Assembly: GCA_050743365.1 (NCBI GenBank)
Contig: JBOGFI010000007.1
Span: 1-19,689 of the forward strand
Reading direction: 5' to 3'
Length of the DNA stretch: 19,689 nucleotides
Origin: JBOGFI01 sp050743365
GTDB taxonomy: Bacteria > Actinomycetota > Acidimicrobiia > IMCC26256 > JACDBD01
Of the stretch, positions 13,861 through 19,689 are shown one piece after another. The translations under genes and the position numbers were made by a program. The notes beneath the pieces were generated by a model. The model saw only the letters and a list, made by a program, of their open reading frames with translations, was not told the DNA's origin and made no database searches. Numbering within the stretch: position 1 is the first letter of the stretch; each line of letters starts with the position of its first letter.

Positions 13861-14322
13861 GTGAGCAGCCTCTGGACACCGTACGGCGAGCACGAGCCCC
13901 GGGAGGAGGATGGCCCGACCGAGCCCCGATCGGCCGGCCCGGCGGCAGGCCCGGCCGGCGAGGCGGGCCCGCCCGGGGACGAGGTCGACCCCGAGGTCGC
14001 CGAGGAGCTGCACCAGCTCCGGGAGCAGCTCGCGGCGACGCCGGTGGGTGACATCGTCGCCAACCACGCCGTCGGGCTTTGGCAGCTCGCGATCGTGCAC
14101 CTCGCTCCCGAGGGCGACACGCCGCCGCGGCTCGACGAGGCCCGCATCGCCATCGACGCCATGGCATCCCTGGTCGAGGGGCTCGGCGAGCGCCTCGGCG
14201 CCCACGAGGCGCCGCTGCGCGACGCGCTGGCCCAGCTCCGCCTGGTCTACGTGCAGGTGAGCCGGGACGGCGACCAGCCGGCCGACCCCGAGGTCACCGA
14301 GACCGACGGAGGGGACTCCTAG
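13861..14322 (+). CDS. DUF1844-like conserved protein beside infC
   Basis: A 153-residue soluble protein. Residues 1-45 are acidic and Pro/Gly-rich and look disordered. Residues 46-135 form a helical domain: VAEELHQLREQLAATPVGD, IVANHAVGLWQLAIVHLAP, LDEARIAIDAMASLVEGLGE, EAPLRDALAQLRLVYVQV. This pattern matches my memory of the DUF1844 family, which often sits beside infC in actinobacteria; the function is unknown. GTG at 13861 is chosen because the homology-like part starts shortly after it, there is no Shine-Dalgarno, and a -10-like box ends 6 nt upstream, suggesting leaderless expression. The frame is open back to 13699 across the infC leader, which is not convincing coding. The TAG stop is 3 nt before the next gene, so the two are co-transcribed. 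Confidence 0.7.
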   Translation: MSSLWTPYGEHEPREEDGPTEPRSAGPAAGPAGEAGPPGDEVDPEVAEELHQLREQLAATPVGDIVANHAVGLWQLAIVHLAPEGDTPPRLDEARIAIDAMASLVEGLGERLGAHEAPLRDALAQLRLVYVQVSRDGDQPADPEVTETDGGDS

Positions 14323-14325
14323 CGC

Positions 14326-16125
14326 GTGCCCTCCCGCATCGAGCAGTACGCCATCGTCGGGGACACCCAGACGGCGGCGCTGATCGCCGACAACGGGTCG
14401 GTCGACTGGCTGTGCGTGCCCCGCTTCGATTCGGGCGCCTGCTTCGCCGCGCTCCTCGGCGACGAGCGCCACGGGCACTGGCGGCTCGCGCCCCGTGGCG
14501 GCGGCCGGGCGGCACGGCGCCGCTACCGCGACCGGACGTTGGTCCTCGAAACCGACTTCGAGGTCGGCGGCGGCAGCGTGCGGATCGTCGACTTCATGCC
14601 GATCCGTGACCGCACCGTCGACCTGGTGCGGATCGTCGAGGGGGTGCGGGGCATGGTCGAGATGGAGATGGAGCTCGTGGTCCGCTTCGACTACGGGTCG
14701 ATCATCCCCTGGGTCCACCGGATCGACGGCGCCCTGCACGCGGTGGCGGGCCCCGACGCACTCGTGCTGCACACGCCGGTCGAGACCCACGGGACCGACC
14801 ACACCACCGTCGCCGAGTTCTCGGTACGCGAGGGCCAGCGGGTGCCGTTCGTTCTCGCGTGGTACCCGTCGCACCACGACCGACCGGGGCCGTCCGACGT
14901 CGACCGGTCGCACGGCAGGACGGTGTCGTTCTGGGAGGAATGGTCGGGACGCACGATCTACCACGGCGAGTGGTCCGAGCTCGTCAACCGGTCGCTGATC
15001 ACGCTCAAGGCGCTCACGTACGCGCCCACCGGCGGGATCGTCGCCGCCGCGACCACGTCACTGCCCGAATGGCCGGGTGGTGTGCGCAACTGGGACTACC
15101 GCTTTTGCTGGCTGCGCGACGCCACGTTCACGCTCTACGCGCTGATGAGCGCGGGGTATGTGCACGAGGCGAAGGCATGGCGCGAGTGGCTGGTGCGTGC
15201 GGTCGCCGGCGAGCCCGACGAACTCCAGATCATGTACGGGCCGGCCGGTGAGCGGCGGCTCACGGAGATGGAGCTCGACTGGCTCCCCGGCTACGAGGGG
15301 TCTGGCCCGGTGCGGGTGGGGAACGCCGCCTGCGAGCAGTTCCAGCTCGACGTGTACGGCGAGGTCGCCGACGCCATGTACCAGGCGCGCGCCGTCGGCG
15401 TCACGGGCGAGTTCAGCAACTGGGAGATCTTACGGGCCGTCCTCGAGTTCCTCCAGGACGGGTGGAAGCGACCCGACGAGGGCATCTGGGAAGTGCGCGG
15501 GCCGAGGCAGCACTTCACCCACTCCAAGGTGATGGCGTGGGTCGCCCTCGACCGGGCAGTGAAGGCGGTCGACGAGCTCGGGTTCGAGGGACCGGTGGCG
15601 CGCTGGAAGGCGATCCGCGACGAGATCCACGCTGAGGTGTGCCAGCGGGGCTACGACGCGGCCCGTTCCGCCTTCGTGCAGGCGTACGGCTCGTCGAACC
15701 TCGACGCCAGCCTGCTCATGATCCCGCTGGTCGGCTTCCTGCCCGCCACCGACGAACGGGTCCGGGGCACGGTCGCGGCCATCCAGCGGGAGCTGACCCT
15801 CGACGGCTTCGTGCTTCGCTACTCGACCGCCGAGGTGACCGACGGCCTCCCGGCGGGCGAGGGGGTCTTCCTGCCGTGCTCGTTCTGGCTCGCCGACAAT
15901 CTCGCCCTGATGGGCCGCGTTGCCGAGGCCCGGGCCCAGTTCGAGCGCCTGATCGGCCTGTGCAACGACGTCGGCCTGCTCTCGGAGGAGTACGACCCCG
16001 AGGGTCGGCGCCTGCTCGGCAACTTCCCTCAGGCGTTCACCCACGTCGGCCTGGTGAACACCGCCTCGAACCTCTCCACGGCCGCCGGCGGGCCCGCCCG
16101 CCGGCGGGCGCAGGCCCGTCGCTGA
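14326..16125 (+). CDS. Glycoside hydrolase family 15 protein, trehalase/glucoamylase-like
   Basis: A 599-residue GH15 enzyme, inverting, for alpha-glucosides. Residues 1-230 form the N-terminal beta-sandwich, opening with PSRIEQYAIVGDTQTAALIA and NGSVDWLCVPRFDS. The (alpha/alpha)6 barrel covers about 240-595, with GVRNWDYRFCWLRDATFTLY, the catalytic acid in DEGIWEVRG (E389), HFTHSKVMAWVALDRA and the catalytic base in GLLSEEYDPEG (E554 expected), then GNFPQAFTHVGLV. The N-terminus closely resembles mycobacterial GH15 trehalases, so trehalose is the likeliest substrate, but other alpha-glucosides are possible. There is no signal peptide, so it is cytoplasmic. The GTG start at 14326 has GGAGGGGA 10 nt upstream, inside the end of the previous gene. 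Confidence 0.92.
   Translation: MPSRIEQYAIVGDTQTAALIADNGSVDWLCVPRFDSGACFAALLGDERHGHWRLAPRGGGRAARRRYRDRTLVLETDFEVGGGSVRIVDFMPIRDRTVDLVRIVEGVRGMVEMEMELVVRFDYGSIIPWVHRIDGALHAVAGPDALVLHTPVETHGTDHTTVAEFSVREGQRVPFVLAWYPSHHDRPGPSDVDRSHGRTVSFWEEWSGRTIYHGEWSELVNRSLITLKALTYAPTGGIVAAATTSLPEWPGGVRNWDYRFCWLRDATFTLYALMSAGYVHEAKAWREWLVRAVAGEPDELQIMYGPAGERRLTEMELDWLPGYEGSGPVRVGNAACEQFQLDVYGEVADAMYQARAVGVTGEFSNWEILRAVLEFLQDGWKRPDEGIWEVRGPRQHFTHSKVMAWVALDRAVKAVDELGFEGPVARWKAIRDEIHAEVCQRGYDAARSAFVQAYGSSNLDASLLMIPLVGFLPATDERVRGTVAAIQRELTLDGFVLRYSTAEVTDGLPAGEGVFLPCSFWLADNLALMGRVAEARAQFERLIGLCNDVGLLSEEYDPEGRRLLGNFPQAFTHVGLVNTASNLSTAAGGPARRRAQARR
16084..16105. repeat. GC-only inverted repeat at the 3' end of the GH15 gene
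   Basis: Perfect 10-bp arms, 16084-16093 with 16096-16105, surround two bases. All 22 positions are G or C. It lies in the last codons of the GH15 gene (a Gly/Pro/Ala/Arg tail). It could fold as a very stable hairpin acting on transcription or mRNA 3' ends, but there is no following T-run. Confidence 0.6.
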
Positions 16126-16174
16126 CTCGATGCGTTCACTCATAGCCCCGATGTCCCTCAACGCACGCATCGAG
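16126..16174. terminator. Inverted repeat between convergent genes, possible terminator
   Basis: Perfect 10-bp arms CTCGATGCGT (16126-16135) and ACGCATCGAG (16165-16174), with a 29-nt loop, fill most of the 54-bp gap between the convergent GH15 and cold-shock-like genes. The position fits a bidirectional end point. The long loop and lack of a T-run make a classic intrinsic terminator doubtful. Confidence 0.35.
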
Positions 16175-16179
16175 GGGGG

Positions 16180-16374
16180 TCAGCGACGCTCGATCGACGC
16201 CGCCTCCCAGCGGCCGAGGGGCCCGGGAGCGACCTCGAACTCCACCGCGGCGCCCGCCTCGATCGTGCGCCTGGGGTCGGCGATGGCGGTGCAGTGGAAC
16301 GGGAACCGCTCGCCGTCGCTCTCGATCGTCCCGAGGCCCCGATGCTCGTCGAAGGCGACGACCACGCCCGTCAA
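16180..16374 (-). CDS. Cold-shock-domain-like small protein
   Basis: A 64-residue protein that is just one OB-fold: TGVVVAFDEHRGLGTIESDG, then FPFHCTAIADPRRTIEAG and VEFEVAPGPLGRWEAASIE. The strand order and spacing follow the cold-shock domain, but both RNA-binding motifs are altered. RNP1 reads GLGTI where GFGFI is usual, and RNP2 reads FPFHCTAI where VFVHYSAI is usual, so aromatic RNA-stacking positions are reduced. Nucleic-acid binding may be weaker or different. The TTG start at 16374 overlaps the hisG stop (TTGA), so it is probably coupled to hisG; a GTG at 16365 is an alternative. Similar short proteins occur in other actinobacteria as far as I recall; no function is known to me. Confidence 0.7.
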   Translation of the reverse strand: MTGVVVAFDEHRGLGTIESDGERFPFHCTAIADPRRTIEAGAAVEFEVAPGPLGRWEAASIERR

Positions 16375-17246
16375 TGCACGATCTTCGCGATCGGGAGCTC
16401 GATGATCCCGGTGGCGCCGCCCTCCCTGAGCGCGGGGATGAGGGTGTTGATCTCGCTCTTCGCGACGACGGTCTCGACCGCGTAGGCGTCGTCGCCGAAG
16501 AGCTTCGACACCGTCGGCGACTTGAGCGCCGGGAGCAGCGCGATGACCTCGTCGAGGCGCGCCTCGTCGACGTTCAGCTTCACCAGCACCCGCCCCCGCG
16601 CCTCGAGCACCCCCGACAGGAGAGTCTGCAGCTGCTCCATGGCCTTGCGCTTGCGGGCGTCGCCGTGGGCGGACGGGTTGGCGATCAGCTCCGTGTACGA
16701 CACGAGGATGGTGTCGAGGATCCTCAGGCCTGCGGCTCGGAGCGCCCGGCCCGTCTCGGTGATCTCGACGACGGCGTCGGCGATCTCGGGCACCTTGGCT
16801 TCGGTGGCCCCGTACGACAGCGAGATGTCGGCGTCGACGCCGTGCTTCTCGAGGAACCGCGCCGTCAGCCCGGGGTACTCGGTGTGGACGCGCACCCCGG
16901 CGGGCAGGTCGCCCACCGTGGTCGCGGGCGCGTCAGCCGCCACCGCCAGCACCACCCGGATCGGTCGCGCGGTGGCCTTGGAGTAATGCAGCTCGGTGAG
17001 CGACACCACGTCGGCGCCGGTCTCCTCGATCCAGTCCCGCCCGGTGATGCCGAGGTCGAAGAGCCCGTCGGCCACGTAGCGCGGGATCTCCTGGGGCCGC
17101 AGGATCCGCACGTCGTCGATGCGGGGATCGTCGACGGTGGCGCGATAGTCGACGTCGGAGACGCGGTTGACGGCGAGGTCGGCGTCGTCGAAGAGCTGGA
17201 GGGTCGCCCGCTCGAGCGATCCCTTCGGGAGCACGAGGCGCAGCAT
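16371..17246 (-). CDS. hisG: ATP phosphoribosyltransferase, long form
   Basis: First and feedback-controlled step of histidine synthesis: ATP + PRPP to phosphoribosyl-ATP. The 291-residue product is the long type that needs no HisZ. It starts MLRLVLPKGSLERATLQLF, contains DLGITGRDWIEE and the PRPP-binding signature IADAVVEITETGRALRAAG, and ends with a ferredoxin-like regulatory domain (about 215-291) that binds histidine in homologues (GATGIIELPIAKIVH). The ATG at 17246 is used; an in-frame extension to 17414 is antiphase to ribH and has no homology. It follows ribH by 7 bp and overlaps the cold-shock-like gene, so a histidine entry enzyme is embedded at the end of a riboflavin operon. The usual actinobacterial partner hisE is not beside it. 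Confidence 0.96.
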   Translation of the reverse strand: MLRLVLPKGSLERATLQLFDDADLAVNRVSDVDYRATVDDPRIDDVRILRPQEIPRYVADGLFDLGITGRDWIEETGADVVSLTELHYSKATARPIRVVLAVAADAPATTVGDLPAGVRVHTEYPGLTARFLEKHGVDADISLSYGATEAKVPEIADAVVEITETGRALRAAGLRILDTILVSYTELIANPSAHGDARKRKAMEQLQTLLSGVLEARGRVLVKLNVDEARLDEVIALLPALKSPTVSKLFGDDAYAVETVVAKSEINTLIPALREGGATGIIELPIAKIVH

Positions 17247-17253
17247 CGCCCGC

Positions 17254-17745
17254 CTACCCCTCTCCCTGCGCCTTGGGGAGCTGTCGCATGAGGTCGACCA
17301 TCTCGATGGCCGTGACGGCGGCCTCGTAGCCCTTGTTGCCCTCGGCACCCCCGGCGCGCGCCATGGCCTGGGCGACGTCGTCGGTGGTGAGGACGCCGAA
17401 GACCACCGGCACACCCGTGTCGAGCGCGGCGCGGGTGACGCCCGCCGCGCACTGCCCGGCGACGTACTCGAAGTGGGGTGTCCCGCCCCGGATCACGGCT
17501 CCCAGACAGATGACCGCGTCGACGTCGCCCGACGCCGCGAGCCGCTTCGCTACCAGCGGGATCTCGTAGGCACCGGGCACCCATGCGAGGGGCACGTCGA
17601 CGACGTCGGCGCCGTGTTCACGCAGGGCCTCGAGCGCCCCCTCGAGCAGCGGCTTCGTGACCGCGTCGTTGAAGCGCCCGGCGACGATCGCGAGGCGCAT
17701 GCCGGCGGCGTCGAGGCTGCCCTCGTACTCGGAGTAGCTGCCCAC
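17254..17745 (-). CDS. ribH: 6,7-dimethyl-8-ribityllumazine synthase
   Basis: Condenses 5-amino-6-ribitylaminouracil with 3,4-dihydroxybutanone 4-phosphate to lumazine, the penultimate riboflavin step; homologues form pentamers or 60-mers. The 163-residue product has AIVAGRFNDAVTKPLLEGA, WVPGAYEIPLVAKRLA, ICLGAVIRGGTPHFEYVAG (H91, expected proton-transfer residue), VPVVFGVLTTDD and GNKGYEAAVTAIEM. The GTG start at 17745 directly abuts the ribBA stop, with its GGAGGGAG ribosome site lying inside the end of ribBA. It is the fourth gene of the rib operon. Confidence 0.98.
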   Translation of the reverse strand: MGSYSEYEGSLDAAGMRLAIVAGRFNDAVTKPLLEGALEALREHGADVVDVPLAWVPGAYEIPLVAKRLAASGDVDAVICLGAVIRGGTPHFEYVAGQCAAGVTRAALDTGVPVVFGVLTTDDVAQAMARAGGAEGNKGYEAAVTAIEMVDLMRQLPKAQGEG

Positions 17746-18972
17746 TCAACTCCCTCCAAGACCCTCGTCCTCGATGTCGAGGAGGTGGCCGAGCTTCTCC
17801 TGCTTCGCGAGCAGGTAGGCGATGTTCTCCTCGTTGGGGTGGGCGCGCAGCGGCACTCGTTCGACGATCTCCAGACCGTAGCCCTCGATCCCGCCGTACT
17901 TGGCGGGATTGTTGGTCATGAGCCGCATGGTCGTGATGCCGAGGTCGACGAGGATCTGCGAGCCGATGCCGTACTCGCGCGAGTCGACGGGGAACCCGAG
18001 CTCGACGTTGGCCTCGACCGTGTCACGCCCCTTGTCCTGGAGCGTGTAGGCGCGCAGCTTGTGCCCGAGCCCGATGCCGCGCCCTTCGTGGCCCCGCAAA
18101 TAGACGACCACGCCCTCGTCGGCCATCGCGACCTGCTCGAGCGCGAGGTCGAGCTGGAGACCGCAATCGCAGCGCAACGACCCGAACACGTCCCCGGTGA
18201 GGCACTCCGAGTGCACTCGCACGAGCACGTCCGGCTTTCCCGCGACCTCGCCTCGCACGAACGCCATGTGCTCGACGCCGTCGAGCAGCGACTGGAACAC
18301 GTACGCGGTGAAGACGCCGTGACGGGTCGGGATCCGGGCCTCGGAGACGCGGCGCACGAGCTTCTCGCGGTGGCGCCGGTAGCGGATGAGATCGGCGATG
18401 GAGATGAGCTGGAGGTCGTGACGGGCGGCGAACCGCTCGAGCTCGGGGAGGCGGGCCATCGTGCCGTCGTCGTTGACGACCTCGGCGAGCACGCCTGCGG
18501 GATAGCAGCCGGCGTCCCGGGCGAGGTCGATGGTGGCCTCCGTGTGCCCCGCCCGCTTGAGCACGCCACCCTCCCGATACCGGAGCGGGAAGATGTGCCC
18601 GGGGCGGGCCAGGTCGTCGGGCTTGGTCCCGGAGTCGATCAGCGCGTGCACCGTCACGCACCGATCGGCGGCGGAGATCCCCGTGGTGGTGCCCCGCTTG
18701 GCGTCGACGGAGACCGTGAACGCGGTGCGGTAGGCGGTGGTGTTGTCGGCGACCATCATCGGCAGGTGGAGCTGGTCAAGCCGCTTCCCTTCGAGCGGCA
18801 TGCAGATGACCCCGCTCGTGTGGCGGATCATGAAGGCCATCGCCTCGGGCGTGACCTTCTCCGCCGCCATGATGAGATCGCCTTCGTTCTCACGGTTGGC
18901 GTCGTCGACGACGATGACCGGCTCCCCGCGGGCGATGGCGTCGATCGCGTTCTCGACCTCGGTGAACGGCAT
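17746..18972 (-). CDS. ribBA: Bifunctional 3,4-dihydroxy-2-butanone-4-phosphate synthase / GTP cyclohydrolase II
   Basis: Feeds both branches of riboflavin synthesis, from ribulose 5-phosphate and from GTP. The product is 408 residues. The N-terminal RibB domain (about 1-200) has VVDDANRENEGDLIMAAE (metal and substrate acids), TTTGISAADR and GHTEATIDLARDAG. The C-terminal RibA domain (about 205-400) has VRVHSECLTGDVFGSLRCDC with zinc cysteines C257, C268 and C270, LRGHEGRGIGLGHK, and LMTNNPAKYGGIEGYGLEI. Both active sites look intact. The ATG at 18972 is 2 nt after the ribE stop; the frame continues open to 19446 but that part is antiphase to ribE. Confidence 0.98.
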   Translation of the reverse strand: MPFTEVENAIDAIARGEPVIVVDDANRENEGDLIMAAEKVTPEAMAFMIRHTSGVICMPLEGKRLDQLHLPMMVADNTTAYRTAFTVSVDAKRGTTTGISAADRCVTVHALIDSGTKPDDLARPGHIFPLRYREGGVLKRAGHTEATIDLARDAGCYPAGVLAEVVNDDGTMARLPELERFAARHDLQLISIADLIRYRRHREKLVRRVSEARIPTRHGVFTAYVFQSLLDGVEHMAFVRGEVAGKPDVLVRVHSECLTGDVFGSLRCDCGLQLDLALEQVAMADEGVVVYLRGHEGRGIGLGHKLRAYTLQDKGRDTVEANVELGFPVDSREYGIGSQILVDLGITTMRLMTNNPAKYGGIEGYGLEIVERVPLRAHPNEENIAYLLAKQEKLGHLLDIEDEGLGGS

Positions 18973-18974
18973 CC

Positions 18975-19580
18975 TCAGGCCTTCCTGCCGGCGCCGTCGA
19001 GCAGGCGCTCCACGTACTTGGCGACGACGTCGACCTCCAGGTTCACGGGGTCGCCACGGCCCTTCGTGCCCAGGGTCGTGACCTCGAGGGTGTGCGGGAC
19101 GACGGCGACGGTGAAGCCCTGCTCCTCCGTCGAGGCCACCGTCAGGCTCACCCCGTCGACCGTGATCGAGCCCTTCTCGACCACGTAGCGCAGCAGGTCG
19201 GGCGGCGCCGCGAAGCCGACCCGGGTCGAACCATCGGCGAGGGCGTCGCGCGACTTGATCCGGCCGACGGCGTCGACGTGGCCCTGCACGAGGTGGCCGC
19301 CGAGGCGGTCCGTCAGGCGCACGGGCCGCTCGAGGTTGACGGCGTCGCCGGCGCGCAGCGCGCCGAGCGCGGTCCGGTCGAGCGTTTCGGTCACCGCGTC
19401 CGCCGCCCACCAGTCGTCGCCGCGCTCGACGAGCGTGAGGCAGCATCCGTTGACGGCAAGCGACGCGCCCACCTCGGCGTCGGCGAGCACGGCGCGGGCC
19501 TCGAACTCGAGCCGGGCGCCGCCGGCGTGAGCGTCCACGCGCCGTACCCGGCCGAGCTCCTCCACGATCCCGGTGAACAT
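18975..19580 (-). CDS. ribE: Riboflavin synthase alpha chain
   Basis: Dismutates two lumazines to riboflavin and the pyrimidine substrate, the last step of the pathway. The 201-residue product starts with the diagnostic MFTGIVEELG and has two lumazine-binding barrels: about 1-97 (VGASLAVNGCCLTLV) and about 98-200 (GGHLVQGHVDAVGRI, EKGSITVDGVSLTVAS). The ATG at 19580 overlaps the ribD stop by one base (TGATG). An open extension to 19655 is discarded for that reason. Confidence 0.97.
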   Translation of the reverse strand: MFTGIVEELGRVRRVDAHAGGARLEFEARAVLADAEVGASLAVNGCCLTLVERGDDWWAADAVTETLDRTALGALRAGDAVNLERPVRLTDRLGGHLVQGHVDAVGRIKSRDALADGSTRVGFAAPPDLLRYVVEKGSITVDGVSLTVASTEEQGFTVAVVPHTLEVTTLGTKGRGDPVNLEVDVVAKYVERLLDGAGRKA

Positions 19581-19689
19581 CAGCGAGCCGCCCCGCCCGG
19601 TTCGTACTCGAGGCGCACGTCGTCGCCCAGCGACACGGTCGAGACGCGGCGCCACCGGGGCGCGTCGGCGATGGTGGCCGGGCCCGGCC
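19580..19689 (-). CDS. ribD: RibD deaminase/reductase, last 36 codons only
   Basis: The frame enters from the right edge of the window and ends in TGA overlapping the ribE ATG. The readable tail, PGPATIADAPRWRRVSTVSL followed by GDDVRLEYEP, matches the usual C-terminus of the RibD reductase domain. RibD normally deaminates and then reduces the GTP-derived pyrimidine. The call rests on this short tail and on operon position. Any FMN riboswitch or operon promoter would lie outside the window. Confidence 0.7.
   Translation of the reverse strand, partial: PGPATIADAPRWRRVSTVSLGDDVRLEYEPGGAAR

Noticed and set aside
17247..17414. N-terminal extension of hisG to 17414
   Set aside because: Antiphase to the ribH 3' end; the conserved MLRLVLPKGS start is at 17246.
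17167..19188. A long plus-strand open frame (over 670 codons) across ribE, ribBA and ribH
   Set aside because: It is antisense to well-supported rib genes and its composition is that of a GC-driven shadow frame without recognisable domains.
1..19689. tRNA, rRNA, CRISPR array, insertion sequence, T-box or FMN riboswitch
   Set aside because: None seen: no cloverleaf-like or array-like repeats, no transposase frame, and the riboflavin operon 5' end is outside the window.

Overview
The window is gene-dense, roughly 70% GC bacterial chromosome. It reads as a high-GC actinobacterium, most plausibly the Acidimicrobiia or a relative. The evidence is an F420-type luciferase-like oxidoreductase, leaderless genes behind TANNNT-type -10 boxes, a GH15 trehalase-like enzyme, and the gene order infC-rpmI-rplT-tsnR-pheS-pheT ... 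argC-argJ-argB-argD. From memory, Mycobacterium and Streptomyces keep the same order. The lineage is an inference; no rRNA gene or marker tree is available here.

Layout from left to right. (1) 1-4064, minus strand: the arginine cluster argC>argJ>argB>argD. The 3' end of argD runs off the window, and every junction is a GTGA stop/start overlap. (2) 4071-8203: about 4.1 kb of accessory genes between the arg and phe blocks. It holds a coupled pair of small hotdog (MaoC-like) proteins on plus, a luciferase-like F420 oxidoreductase on minus, a metal-dependent amidohydrolase on plus, a short protein joining two ClpC-type N-domains to a ClpX-type zinc finger on minus, and a hotdog thioesterase on minus. 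(3) 8223-13861, minus strand: a translation operon, infC-rpmI-rplT-tsnR-pheS-pheT, probably continuing into the thioesterase. Its roughly 180-nt leader carries four strong stem-loops. (4) 13861-16125, plus strand: a DUF1844-like protein and a GH15 glycoside hydrolase. (5) 16180-19689, minus strand: a riboflavin operon, ribD (3' end only)-ribE-ribBA-ribH, continuing into hisG and a small cold-shock-like protein.

Most of the unusual content is in how expression starts. At three divergent gene pairs, two -10 hexamers on opposite strands overlap almost completely, so that predicted start sites lie about 18-20 bp apart. Several genes appear leaderless. infC has no ATG/GTG/TTG that gives a full-length protein; its natural start is an ATA behind an 8-nt anti-SD match. 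The tsnR-like methyltransferase likewise lacks a canonical start for its conserved N-terminus; an ATC fused to the rplT stop codon (TAATC) is the best candidate.

Almost every base is accounted for. The only non-coding stretch above 100 bases is the infC leader (13662-13860). I found no tRNA, rRNA, insertion sequence, CRISPR array or prophage signal.
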